Shown: positions 1 through 11,058 of the stretch, one piece after another
Layout: every line of letters begins with the position of its first letter
Numbering within the stretch: the first letter of the stretch is position 1
Assembly: GCA_014904985.1 (NCBI GenBank)
Contig: MU128951.1
Coordinates: forward strand, 264,818-328,817
Direction of reading: 5' to 3'
DNA length: 64,000 nt
DNA from: Hydnum rufescens UP504
Lineage: Eukaryota; Basidiomycota; Agaricomycetes; Cantharellales; Hydnaceae
The notes under the pieces: model-generated
What the model was told of the DNA's origin: nothing
What the model saw: only the letters and a program-made list of their open reading frames with translations
Databases searched by the model: none
Position numbers and translations under genes: made by a program

Positions 1-402
1 AGGCACAGAAATTAGGTTGCCTAAGGTGAAAAATGTCCAAGAAGGGCAGTTGGCTAGCATTGATCTCCAACACCCCACATGACACACTTTCATTGACCTA
101 CCAGTGGCTCTGAAGGGGACCAAACACCATACTTTGACAAGGGACAAGTTACTAACAGAGACTGGAAACTGGAAGAGTGCACCAAGAAACAACATTAGAT
201 GGGAATTTCCATGATTCCGTCTGATTGGTGCCTGGGGAAGCTGGCTATTGATAACCAGAGTAGGAGTCATTAGCATACATTCCTTACTCTTGAGTTGGAG
301 AAAAGTCGATCAATCAAACCGAACCTTGAGATCCAATCACAAATTCAGAGCCCAAGTACGGTAAATGTACCCAATGAGAGTTAGATCACAGCTGAGTTTG
401 TC
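1..402. other. Flanking sequence, no gene recognised
   Basis: I see no open frame with recognisable content and no repeat shared with the rest of the window. It lies downstream of the Rex4 gene and probably holds that gene's 3' UTR. Confidence 0.4.
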
Positions 403-1710
403 TCACTTGCACATCTTGCTGGTCTGTGGGCCTACTTTGTTCCACCAGTTACCATCGGTACTCTCATCTACATTCCCAATCAAACCCTTCCCACACTTCT
501 CATTCGCACGTACAACCAATAACCCAGACGATATCCCCTTCATGTTATTTCCAGGCCCTCCAGGGGATGATTTGGAGGCACGTCTCCTCCTTTTTGACGG
601 AGAGGGACTATCGGCTTCCGAATTCTCTGCACTAAAATCGGAGAAATGAGTTTGGGCCGAGAAATTGCAGAGAAAGGTGTGCTATACACAAGTGTATGTT
701 TACGCTTGGGGGACAATGGACGAGCAGACCGTTGAATTTGTGGTTTATAAGCCCGGTATAGCGCCATTGTCGCTCGCGCATCGACCACCTGACCAAGCAA
801 AGACTCTCGTAAAGCAAGATTCTAGAGAGACGATGGCACGCAGCAATACTTACACTGGAATGCTCGCCACCCTGAATGTCAATGCCAAACTCTTGCTTAA
901 TGATTGACCGCAATCCGGGCCGTTTCGTCTTGAATCTTGTCTGAATCGATGGAACCATCTGGGTGTCTACTGTTTTTGCTGAATCGTGTTTCAAAAGCAA
1001 AGCCTGGATGGATGGATTCTAGTCAGAAAGCTGCAAATTCGTGAAATGGAGTGATAACCAGGACCTTCAGATCGTTGTAGACGGCATGTCCCACAAGAAC
1101 GCGACCCTTCAAAATATCTGCAACCTTCTGCTGGACTTCCTCGAACGTCATCACATCCTTCCCTACGAGATCCCGGGGCCGGATGCCACTAACAGCGGTC
1201 CGATAATCTGTGACCTTCTCCTTTTGCTTCACGAAGGCATCCAATAGGATGACGCCGTGGAAATTAACGATGGATACACGAGCAAGAGAGGATTCGGTGT
1301 CGGGAATGCCTCGCTCGTTGATCGTCGGTGGCCCAACGCCCACCATTTCGCAATCAAGACAAACATAACGTCCGATCCTGTCCTTTTGGTCTGAGGCGGA
1401 CTGGGAAATCCTGCCCAGAATCATATCTCTAAGGATGAGTGTGTGGTCTGAGAGCGTATTATTGCGGACTTGGGTAGATGATGGGGACCCAGCATTTGTT
1501 GTATGTTCTGGGTCCGGAGTGACAGTGGGTTCAGTGGAGGGTATTTTTCGCAATGGCTTCTTGCGCGTGGTTTTGGTGAGGGGAAGTCTCTACATCATGA
1601 TGAATAAATACACGTCTTTGAAGCAAAAGCATTGTACCGACCAGCTTCAGGGCAAGCCAATTGGATCCCGGGGGGGTACTTTCGATGGCCTTCCCTTTAA
1701 TATCCTTCAT
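403..1710 (-). CDS. REX4: Rex4-type 3'-5' RNA exonuclease
   Basis: Probable DEDDh exonuclease of the REXO4/Rex4 family, nuclear enzymes linked to pre-rRNA processing. Read on the minus strand, the protein starts MKDIKGKAIES at 1710, followed by the family's NW motif (SNWLALK). The exonuclease domain follows: Exo I with DCEMVGVG, then ARVSIVNFHGVILLDAFVK and TDYRTAVSGI, Exo II with VGHAVYNDLK, and Exo III with SSVVDARATMALYR. The C-terminal tail contains KGISSGLLVV, typical of this family. About four introns are needed: near 1590-1642, one after NDLK (donor in aag|gtcctg), one near 803-850, and one near 595-670. With these joins every motif falls in one frame with no lesion. The first intron's exact donor is the least certain. 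It diverges from the chitin deacetylase gene. Confidence 0.85.
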
Positions 1711-2043
1711 CAGTCGAGACCCAAAGCCCGAATGCAACTGTGCGAGAAGGAGGTTCCCAGGGCAGATATTTTGTCCAGATCAACAGGAAACAGAGGCCTC
1801 GGGAGATGCCGCAAACTACCCCCACTCGAACAGTTAGACTCGTGACCAGATCGCGAGGACGGCCGAAGCCAAGATAGAGTTGTTGGCTTGGCTGATTTAG
1901 ACTCGTGACTAGTCCACTCCGATTTTATGTACATGTAAACAAAACAAATGATCAAGGGAATCAAAAATAGTGCTGGAATCTTTTTATAGCCAACAAGCTT
2001 TTAAACCTGTCAAGGTTGGCTGGATCCTCTTGTCGTCCTCAAA
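1711..2043. promoter_or_regulatory. Shared divergent promoter region
   Basis: A 333-bp gap separates the start codons of the Rex4 gene (-) and the chitin deacetylase gene (+), so both promoters must lie here. No TATA box or named operator is convincing. Confidence 0.4.
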
Positions 2044-4022
2044 ATGATTTCCCCTCTGGGCGTAGCCGCCATCGCGTTCCTTTCTCTGGTCAACTGGGCC
2101 GAAGCTCAAGTAACGTATGTTTCTGGAGACCGTGGTGAGAAACCCTTGAGGTTGGATGCTGACGTTTGTTGTTCTCCTGGGGGCCTGCAAGCCCTGTGGT
2201 AACCGTAGTGACAAGCTCGATTACATCGGTCTCCTTCCATTCAACCAATCCTACAGCGATTCCCTTACAATCTATCTGGTCCGGGGCGACTGGCCAAAGT
2301 ACCGTTGCCATTTCCAGTCCCGCGGCTCCTGGGGCAACCCCACCCATTAAAGGCGCGCCTCCTTTGCCATCTTGTACGTTCACCACTGCATCATCCTATC
2401 CTGGCCAATATTAATCTCAGGAACTGCAGGGACATTTAGCCCATCGCTAGGATTTCCTCCTCTCGACCAAGTCCCTGATACGAATAGCTCGTTGGTCCAA
2501 GAATGGATAAAAGAAGTTGCCAACTCCGGTGTTACGATCCCTAATCTCGAGTCCACCGTCCCTGGAGGATGCCCCACAAATCCCACTCTCGCTGCCAACA
2601 CCTCCCGCTGTTGGTGGTCTTGCGGAGGCTGCACCCGTTCAACCGACATTACCACGTGCCCAGACAAAGTTAGTCTTTGTCTGAAATCTCTATGAACCTT
2701 GTTGTTTATCGCGTCGGATTATTAAGATGACGTGGGGACTCAGTTATGATGATGGTCCATCTCCATACTCGACAGGTGAAGCCAAGTCCTATTTCAGGCT
2801 TTGGAATCACAGACATACTAAGTGCCATTCAGATTTACTCAACTATCTTGACGCAAACAATCTCAAGACGACTTTTTTCATCGTCGGTTCGCGTGCGATT
2901 TCTCGCCCCGATATTCTTGCTGCCGAGTACCTGAGTGGTCACCAGGTGAGTTCCACTGCCCGCCAGCGGGCGTAGGTGAGTTTTCCTGAGCGTGTCATCC
3001 AGTTAAGCGTACACACATGGTCTCACCCGGATCTGACCACATGTTGGTACCTCTCTGATCGGGCGTTCGAAGATAGTCTGCTGAACGGTTCATTCCAGTG
3101 ACGAACGAGCAAATCATTGCCGAACTTGGCTGGACCAAGAAGGCTATCCATGACATAACAGGTGTCACACCCAACACGTGGCGACCCCCGTACGGTTCTA
3201 TCGAGTAAGTCCGCCGCGAATTGGACTTGGCATCATCCAATGAATCTTTCCAAGCGATCGCGTACGTGCCATTGGACAAGCCATGGGGCTTACAGCTATC
3301 ATCTGGACAACTGGCCCTAACGGACTGGATTATGATACGTGCGTCGTTCAGTCGGTTCTCCAGACGTTCACAGTGTTTATCTTTTTTTTTTTTAAAAACT
3401 TCATATTTTTTTCAAATTTTGGGGCTAGAAACGATTGGTTTATTCCAGCTGGATATCCCACCGGTGAAGTTCTCGACAATTTTGCCAATATTATGAACAG
3501 TGCACCCGCCTTGAACACAGGCTTTATTATTCTCGAGTGCGTGCCTGTATGCTAAACAAGATCAGAGTGGTCGATTTAACTCTTGTGTTAGGCATGACCT
3601 TTATCAGCAAACAGTCGATCTTGCGATCGGCTACATTCTTCCGTTCGTCTACTTCTAAGCTCTTTGTCTTACTTTTTTATCGACTTGGATTCGACTCTAG
3701 GAATGCTCTTTCTCAACCTCAGTTCACCCTCATGAGCATAATCTCCTGCCTTCACAAGCCGCTTTCCGATGCATATATCGAGACGAACGACAACTCGACG
3801 AACCCCCCTGGGAAAGGTTACACGACCCTAGGGTCAAGTGGTAGCAGCACTGGTGCATTTCATAGTGGATCGAGCTCAACCAAAGCGACGCAGGGAGGAC
3901 AGGCGAGCACGACAAGCAAGTCGGGCGCCGCGCCTGCACGTTTGTCGTTGAGTGTTGAAGGAAACAAAGGTGCCGCTGGCGCCCTCGCAGCCATATGGTT
4001 TGGTGTTGTGTTACTGTTATGA
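2044..4022 (+). CDS. GPI-anchored chitin deacetylase (CE4, NodB domain)
   Basis: Removes acetyl groups from cell-wall chitin to give chitosan, acting outside the cell. The protein starts MISPLGVAAIAFLSLV...AEAQ, a good secretion signal. After a Ser/Thr/Pro-rich stretch and a Cys-rich segment comes the NodB domain: motif 1 TWGLSYDDGPSPYS (catalytic and metal Asp pair), then TTFFIVGSRAI, motif 2 LSVHTWSHP (metal-binding His pair), motif 3 TWRPPYGSI and the WFIPAGYPTGE region. The C-terminus is Ser/Thr/Gly-rich and ends in a hydrophobic run (AAGALAAIWFGVVLLL), as in GPI-anchored fungal deacetylases. About nine to ten short GT-AG introns are needed, including one ending near 2727 and one containing a T-rich tract near 3380-3420. 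The joined frame has no lesion. The substrate is inferred from the family. Confidence 0.88.
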
Positions 4023-4331
4023 AACTTTCCTCCCGCCACGAACTCTACACTCTTTTGGATGAGGTGGCTTTGGGCATGACTCCCCCACATCCCGTGGTTT
4101 GTGTCTGATATCCTTTTTTGGTCACTTGATGCTATGAGTGGAAACGATATTCATGATGTAATCTGATGACCTCGAAGCTTTATTTGATTACTTGGTTCTC
4201 GTTGATAACTTACAGTTGGACAGCCCAAGTCATCAAGCTTTTCCTCGCCTGAAAATATACTTGCAGTCACCATATATCATGCAAGGTGATTTTCTTTCTA
4301 GGAGGTCCAGAAATTATGCACCAGGGATTGG
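4023..4331. other. 3' flank of chitin deacetylase
   Basis: AT-rich sequence with no coding signal. It probably holds the 3' UTR and terminator of the deacetylase gene and leads into the repeats that start at 4332. Confidence 0.4.
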
Positions 4332-4621
4332 TAGGGGGTATCAAAATAGGGAGTTGGGCTAGAAGAATTCACCTGGAATTGGTATGGGTTGGGCTTTGAA
4401 TCTGCCTTGGGACCCAAGGTGAAAATGGGCCTGGTTTGCCTGTGGTGTATGCCTGGGAGGCTATTTTTAGATGGAAAATATTCTAGATGATGTTCTTAAT
4501 GCTGGAATCACAATTCCAGGTCAATTCAAGTTAGAGCTGGAGTCAGAACTTGATTCCTGCAGATTCCAACTCTGATTCCAACTTCAACTCCAGGAAAATT
4601 CTTCTAGCCTGAAACCCCCTA
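4332..4621. mobile_element. MITE with TAGGGGGT ends
   Basis: A 290-bp non-coding block with terminal inverted repeats. The left end reads TAGGGGGTATCA, then GGCTAGAAGAATT. The right end, inverted, reads TAGGGGGTTTCAGGCTAGAAG. The outermost TA may be the target duplication, as in Tc1/mariner-type MITEs. Two unrelated-bodied MITEs near 17.1 and 17.7 kb have similar TAGGGG ends. Confidence 0.65.
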
Positions 4622-5002
4622 ACATAGTTCAGAATATAGTTGTTTCTGGCACTCAGATGCCCAGGCCCCAAAAATAATAGGGGGTTTCATCCCACAAGAA
4701 TTTGGTGGCCAGAATCTGATCCAGAACCCAGCAATTCCAGCCTTGATTCCAGGTGGATAATGATTAGGGCCAAGCTGGTGTGGCAATGCCTCCTACCAAG
4801 AGGAGAGGTGTTTTTCTCAGTCTATCTGTAATATAGTATGACTTTACTTAAGTAAATACACTCATGTAGCTTATGTAAGAGCATGGCCACAAGGATTCTA
4901 AATCCTGGCCATGCCAGAAGCAATATCATTCTTTGCCCTCACATGAACCATGAAATCAGCACAGCCACATCCCAACTGCATGATCAAGTCATGTCTTGAC
5001 TC
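4622..5002. other. Repeat relic between MITE and solo LTR
   Basis: Non-coding. A second TAGGGGGTTTCA end occurs near 4679, so part of another MITE-like copy is probably present. The last five bases (GACTC) are the target duplication of the next element. Confidence 0.4.
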
Positions 5003-5819
5003 TGTCAGGATCAAATTGACATTTGCTTCCGCCTAAGGACTTACCCATCAGAGTATCATTCTTCAAATGCTCTTGTCTCCTCTCTCCCTCTATTCACTAT
5101 GGGGGTTATTGTCATCCTTGCCATTATTGGCATTTCTCTTATTATTATTGCCCTCGTTCTATCAGGCCTCAGCCAACGGGCTATGGGCTGGGTAGTCAAC
5201 CAGTGGCAGCATTGGTGCACCTTGTCAGCACCTGTCATTCCCTCACTCCCCATGTGAGTCCATGGAGTTGCCAATCCAGACTCCCCCTCCTCCTCCTCTG
5301 CCCCCAGTCCCTGAATCCACATCACCTGTCCCAACCTGTACTCCATCCACATCATTATGGTCCTTCAACACTTTGGACACCTTTGGAGTACCCAGGCATA
5401 CACTGCCTTGGAAGTACATACACTAAGGGGGATACATATGGAAGTTGGGGCATAGCCATGTGGAGGTGCACACAGGATTCGTAACATGGCTGCATCAGCT
5501 TAGTGAGGCTTAGTGATGGTGGCTGTGGAGGCTGACTGATGGGCTGTGGAGCTGGCACTCTAGGAGGATCCGGAAGGTTATGGAAGCTGGCGGAAGGCTC
5601 TGGAAGGCTGGTGGCTGTGTGCAGGAAATAGTATTTATAGCCCTTCGCAGTTGGGGGATCACCAGTTTCGATCTCTCAGGATTCCCACTGTGATAGGTGC
5701 AAGACTTGTGTGTCCCTTGTTGTGTGGTGTATACTCAGGATTCCCACTGTGATAGCATGTGGTTAATTAATCTCTTTCCTCTTTCTGTTTGTGGCTTTGA
5801 TGGCAGTGTCACCCTGACA
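5003..5819 (+). mobile_element. Solo LTR, family with internal membrane-protein ORF (copy 1)
   Basis: An 817-bp block that begins TGTCAGGATC and ends CACCCTGACA, flanked on both sides by GACTC (4998-5002 and 5820-5824). TG...CA ends with a 5-bp target duplication are the hallmarks of an LTR, and no internal domain is present, so it is a solo LTR. Two further copies lie at 35166-35992 (complete) and 38784-39154 (truncated), both on the opposite strand. The membrane-protein frame seen in those copies is recognisable here (GVIVILAIIGISLIIIALVL) but runs into a stop after about 65 codons. Confidence 0.8.
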
Positions 5820-5824
5820 GACTC

Positions 5825-6446
5825 AGCCACACCAAGGACTCATGATAGAGCATGGAGTAGAGATGGATAAGGGAGAGTCACATACAAGCATGATTCTACA
5901 AAGTAAGTACATGTATCTAGTGTACTAGCTAACCCTCTTCTGCCCTTAGATAGTAGCTGAGCTCCTTTGGCCAGCTACTACCACTTCTGCTTCCAATCTC
6001 CTCCCCTCCTCCTGCTTCTCCCAAGTCTGAGGCAAAGCTAGTGCTTAGCCTCATTTGTGGCCCTCCCATTCAAAGCCAGTGCTTAGAACAGTTGGACTTC
6101 TCTTCCCATTCTGTTTACAGGTTTGGTGACTCTTGTCTAACAACAACAAATACCATGATCCTTCAAAGTTGAAGGACACATTATTACACTATCTTGCTTC
6201 TTCCATCCCCAAACACATCCTATATCACCCTTAATAACACCACAAGTGTAATGCCTCAATAAATTCAAATTTCCTCATAAAATATTATTCTAAAACTCAC
6301 TGGAGATTCCTGTATTGCCAAATATGTGTAAGTTCATGATCAAACACAGTCAAACCCCATGTCCAACAAAAGGGTAGAGATACAACATTCTTCATTTGTA
6401 ATGGGGAGGGAAGTGCTATTGAGGAAGGCCCATGAGTAACTGCCTA
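5825..6446. other. Decayed repeats, left member of a duplicated segment
   Basis: No coding signal. About 6030-6200 is repeated in the same direction at about 7270-7440. Shared landmarks are GCCAGTGCTTAGA, CAGTTGGA, and the final TGTTATTACACT or ATTATTACACT. The pair could be remnants of LTRs. Confidence 0.45.
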
Positions 6447-7103
6447 TGGATGCTGTGGTTCAGGTTTAAACCTGTGGAACCTGAGTTTAAACCTGAACCT
6501 GACCCAGGTCAGGTTCCATTGGGGTCAGGTTTCATTTCATTTTCTTCAGGTCAGGTTCAGGTTTTGCCCTTGCCCTGAATCCAAAAACCAGTCTCAAACC
6601 AGGTTTAAACCTGAACCTGAAAGCTTGGGTGTAGATTCCATTCCATGTAAATTGACCATTATTCTGGCACCAAATCTGGCAATTTACAGATGTGACTATA
6701 GTTCTGGAGTCAGAAGTCACATGACTCAGCAATCAAATGAGGTAATTGGTGTGGGCCACAAGTCACATGACAGAATGTAGTGACTAAATACCATCTCCAG
6801 AAGATGTGTGAGCAATAAATTGAAGTGAAAGGGGGCTAGGAAGGAGATGTGGATCTAAAGGAGTATGTAAAGGGAGTGGAGACTTGAGCAGAGGGTCTAT
6901 ATATTCTGTAGTACCCCCTGAAAATGTTGGCTTCCCCCATACCTCAGGTTTCAGGTTTAAACCAGAACCTGACCTGAATGGAACTGAACCTCAGGTCAGG
7001 TTCAGGTTTTGCCCTCATGGGTGATTTTGGAACCTGGTCAGGTTTAGGTTTTGCCCAAATTGGGCAAAACCTGACCAAAACCTGACCATGGCAATCATAC
7101 TAA
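6447..7103. repeat. MITE-like block rich in CAGGTTTAAACCTG palindromes
   Basis: Contains many copies of CAGGTTTAAACCTG and CAGGTTCAGGTTTTGCC in both orientations. The left edge reads TATGGATGCTGTGGTTCAGG. The right edge, inverted, reads TATGATTGCCATGGTCAGG, so short imperfect terminal inverted repeats are likely. The same left edge occurs at about 34771-34810, where a foldback element has inserted into it. Confidence 0.5.
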
Positions 7104-7639
7104 GGACCAGCCACTCCCAATTCCACCTAGTCCCTTCTGGGCTGCTGGACTGCTCCTCCAGTCTCTCCTGCCTTGTTATCTCATTCTTGCCCGGATTCTT
7201 TTGGACTTAGCTGGACTTAGCCAGAATTATTTGTGTTTACATTTGTTTGGTGCCCTTGTCACAGCATGGCCCTGACAAGTGCTTAGCTTCATTCACAGCC
7301 CTCCTGCTTGAAGCCAGTGCTTAGAGCAGTTGGATTACTTTCCCACTTCTGTTCACAGGTCTCTTGAATCTGCCTCATCTAATGATGACAAATACCGCAG
7401 CCCCTTGAAGTTGAGGACCATGTTATTACACTGTGATCATCATCAATCATATTAAGGGTCTCCTTTCATACTCAACTTGATTACATAATCCCCCTCTCAT
7501 ACTATGAACAACCCTTAACATTAGCCCCCAAGGCTGTCTGACTGTTCAGTATATTTGGGACATGCTTTGGTCCTAGATGGCAGACTATGGCAGACTATAA
7601 GTGCCTGCTGTCATTCAAAATTTATTTCCTTTGACTCCA
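7104..7639. other. Decayed repeats, right member of the duplicated segment
   Basis: Non-coding. Holds the second member (about 7270-7440) of the direct repeat first seen at 6030-6200. Nothing else is recognised. Confidence 0.4.
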
Positions 7640-7880
7640 ACACCTTAATTCCAAATAGCTTCTAAATGACCTCCAAATGATTTCTAAAAAACCCCTGGAA
7701 AATGATTTGGATGGCATTGGACAGGTATTTGGGCCTCGGGTACTCCAAATACTGTACCCATCCAAATAGATTTGGGTAGCATTTGGATGGGTATTTGGAG
7801 CTCCTGAGGCCCAAATACCTGTCCAATGCCACCCAAATCATTTCCAAGGGTCTTTTGGAACTCATTTGGAGAGCCATTTG
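7640..7880. mobile_element. Hairpin MITE
   Basis: A long inverted repeat. The left arm (about 7670-7770) carries GATTTGGATGGCATTGGACA and GGTATTTGGGCCTC. The right arm (about 7780-7860) carries the reverse complement, with TGTCCAATGCCACCCAAATC. It has no coding capacity. The exact ends are unclear. Confidence 0.55.
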
Positions 7881-8097
7881 TGTATCATGAAACTCCCTAA
7901 TTCCTGCCAAATTCTCATGTGAAACTCCCCAATGATTCCTGAGTTCATTTTGTCTACCCTCCTGTCTGTCAGAGACTGGATGCCAAAAAAGTATATACTT
8001 GGTCTCTGTGCACAAAGAATTTGCCACTGACTGGAGAGAGACCCACATGTTGCTGTATGAAGGAAAGGGGTCTCCATGGACCATGGGTGCTTACGGG

Positions 8098-8240
8098 TAG
8101 TGTTGCCGCGACTCCGCTCGACTCCACTTGTGCTCGGCTCGAGCCGATGGATGGGATCGGTTCGGCTCGACTCGGCTTCGGGGCGACTTCCGGGCAACTC
8201 GACTCACGGCTCGAGCCGACTTCGAGCGGCAACACTGGAA
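8098..8240. mobile_element. Short GC-rich MITE
   Basis: About 140 bp, opening TAGTGTTGCCGC and closing GCGGCAACACTGG, so the ends are inverted repeats. The interior has repeated CGGCTCGAGCCGA-like palindromes and is rich in CpG, unlike the CpG-poor repeats before it, which suggests a recent insertion. Confidence 0.65.
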
Positions 8241-9644
8241 AGGTCAATTTCCAAAAATGGGTGATTTTCGACCCGGGGCGGGGCGCGGGCTGCGTACTTG
8301 TGTGCGCTTCCTAATACGTCTTGTTGCTTTGTGATATTTTGATGTCTTGCAGCTGCAGTCTCTCAGAGATTCCCAATATCAATGCCTTTGTTACCATTGG
8401 AGACATTAGCAAGGCACGGGATTTTCGTCGGGCGGCTGTTGTTATTAGTGATTATGGCAAGCTGAGGCTAACCCTTCGCACGTTCGACAATATTTCAAAA
8501 GCCGGTTATCGTCCGAGACGACTCGACTACAGTAAGAAGACTCGAATCGCCGCAAACACCTGAGGCAGCTGGATACAAAATGTTCCGGAGTGATGGCAAA
8601 TCTTTCGAAGATTCCTGGTTCCGAACTCATGCTTCTGGAATAGAAGAAGCCTATTGCAGGAATAATCTCCTAAGGGAACATTGGATTGGGGGTCGCATGG
8701 GTAGAAAACCCTGAGGGGTAGGGTGCCCAACTCCGCACGTCAGGGACCGTGCTGGTCGATTGGTCATGTAGTACGTCCCTCAAGCCCTCCACATTCGGAC
8801 GGAGCCCAACAAAGGCAGCCCTTGGGCGTGCAAAGTGAAGTGCAAACAACAGTACAGTTGAATCCATCTGCTCTTGGGGACGATGGCCAAAAAAAAACCA
8901 TCCTATCCATTATACATACAGTATCAGGACGTGTGGGTGACTTTGAATACCCCACGAGAATATATCAAGCGAGATGGAGTTCAAAAGATGGAGACACTCC
9001 TAATAAGAGTTTCCCAGGACGATCGCAGAGGCCGGTCGGTTATAGGCTGAGGCATGTAAGCGGCAGAAGGGCTGAGGCGTCAGCAATTAGGTTGAACAGA
9101 TGCAGAGGCGTGTGTAAAGCACAGCAAAATACTAAGCGCATATCTCACCAGGGTTTCCGTTTTCTTCCGTGGCGGAGCCCACCGGCAAGCACCTCGGCGG
9201 CTGTGGAAAATGAAAGCCTAATTCCCCGTGAAGGTCGTTAGTCATCGATCGATGTCGCACCCCTGACGGCGACTGGTTTAGCTACGGTGACAACGCCCAT
9301 AGAATTCCCGTTGGTGAGGCTGTGCGGCGACCACGGTCTGTTGACCTGCAACGGAATTCCTCGGCACGTGTCGCCAGAGCCAATACAGTCTGGTAAATCT
9401 CACAAGCTGGGGAAAAAACCCTAGATCCGATTGATAGGCCGTTTTGCTCCAAGTAGCGTTCCAGGGGGCAGACAACATGATAATTTGCAAAAGTGCGAAG
9501 CGACTCAGGGCGGGGGTGAGTCCATCCTGACAGGGAACTCGATTGGCCAAGCCAACCCTTGAGAATTGGACTTAGGTTTCATTCGCACGCGTATTTTGGT
9601 AGGAATATACGGATTGGGCGTCTATCTATTTCGGTGCCTAATTT
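8241..9644. other. Intergenic region, no gene recognised
   Basis: Base composition resembles host DNA rather than the AT-rich repeats upstream. The longest open frames (8321-8563 and 8723-9241, +) give no family I know and have no clear splice partners. It may hold an unrecognised small gene and the 3' UTR of the Rieske gene. Confidence 0.35.
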
Positions 9645-10724
9645 TCAGCCCACAATAATCTTACCCTCACCCTCCTCGATCGAATAGGGCGGAACCTCGA
9701 GATTCAGCTAGCCAAGAAAAAGCGATCAGGTGGTCAGCACGAGACCGCAGGTGAACCTGGGAGAATTCGTACTGGTGCAGGCCCTTTACGGATACGTCCA
9801 GCTGGTGGAAGCAAGATTAGGATAAGGACATGAGTGGATGCTGATGGACACCTTACAAATGTCATAATGGGATCCGTGGCATGGGCAGAACCTAAAATCA
9901 TCGTTCAGGGGAAAGCACGCAAGGCCACTTGCATAGAATACGCACCAGCCTCCAAAGTCTCCACTTTCACCAATGGGGACACATCCGAGATGCGTGCAGA
10001 CACCAAGCATGACGAGCCACTCGGGGTTTTGAGTCCGTGCTTCATCAGTCTCAGGATCCCGCAAGCTCTTTATATCGACACTGTTGGCCTCTTCGATTTC
10101 GTCAGAAGTACGGTGTCGGACGAAGACGGGTTTACCGCGCCATTTAATAATAGCGTTCTTGCCCTCTGGAATCGAGGCCATCTCCAGTTCAACCTTTGCA
10201 AGAGCGAGAACGTCTGCGGAGGCATTCATGGAGGATAGAAAATTGGTGATGGTCGACTTGGCAGCGGTAGCACCCAAGAGTCCGGAAGAGCCAATCATAA
10301 AGTAGGAGAGGGCACGGTTGGTGCTGTCGTTCTTGGCACGGTAGGGAGAAAAGTCTGGAACGGATTGGCCAGCATCCGAAGCAAGCGCAGGGGAGCAGTG
10401 TATGTAGCGACGGCCGGGGACGGGGACGGTGGGGGCAGCTGAGGAGGCAAGGAAAAGTGAGACGAAACGAGCTCTTCGTTCCTGGGGCGGGGCCTTACCG
10501 TTAACACGGGTGGTTGAAATGAGACCATGATTGGTTAAGCGGGTAGTGCTTGCCCATGGTGGCGGTGGGTCGGACCGTTGGCCATGAGCGTCGTGATGAC
10601 GACGGTCAGTTGGGTATGTGGCGGCAAGATTGAGCCTGTTTGCGAAGGGCACCCCTGAGGGGAGGGTCTGCACCGTTGGGGGAAGATTGACGCCCTTTCT
10701 TGAGAGAGAGCGGAGAATTGTCAT
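9645..10724 (-). CDS. RIP1: Rieske iron-sulfur subunit of mitochondrial complex III
   Basis: Carries the 2Fe-2S cluster that takes electrons from ubiquinol in the cytochrome bc1 complex of the inner mitochondrial membrane. The N-terminus (MTILRSLSRKGVNL...) is rich in Arg/Ser, as expected of a mitochondrial presequence. A hinge and membrane segment follow (RALSYFMIGSSGLLGATAAK), then the Rieske fold with cluster motifs CTHLGC and CPCHGSH, and a C-terminus reading APLNLEVPPYSIEEGEGK before the stop. Four introns are inferred: after TTRVN, inside GGW|FCPCHG, inside HYDI|SGRIRKG, and after GPAP. All joins keep the frame. The N-terminal part is longer than in yeast. It diverges from the kinase gene. 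Confidence 0.93.
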
Positions 10725-11058
10725 TTTGGTGCAAATGGCGGTAGCAAATACGGAAATTGCCGTGGAATAAGAAACGTGTGGATGACACTAAGTGTGGCAC
10801 TTGTGGGACTTTTTGTAGTTTACTGTGATAATTCAAATGGCAGTGATAGCCAGATTTCCCTTCTAGGCTCACTGTGCATATCTTGCCATATTCCCCGAAT
10901 TTAGTGTAGCCCTGGGGTCTGATTATCGATTTCATTCCCGCTTCTCAAATTTCCACAATCCGGAACTCGTTTCGGTTTACTTCAACACATTCGCGATGAC
11001 TTATATCTTTCATCACCAGGGCCCCCGCAAACAACTCATCCACCTCCCCGTCATTCCT
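10725..11058. promoter_or_regulatory. Divergent promoter region (RIP1 and kinase)
   Basis: About 330 bp separate the Rieske start codon (-) and the proposed kinase start (+). A further in-frame ATG at 10996 could be the kinase start instead, which would shorten the gap to about 270 bp. No specific regulatory motif is identified. Confidence 0.4.

Noticed and set aside
5003..5819. Host membrane-protein gene
   Set aside because: TG...CA ends, the GACTC duplication and three dispersed copies show an LTR; the frame is broken in this copy.
10042..10305. Plus-strand frames across the Rieske gene
   Set aside because: Antisense shadows; the minus strand carries both cluster motifs and proper splice sites.
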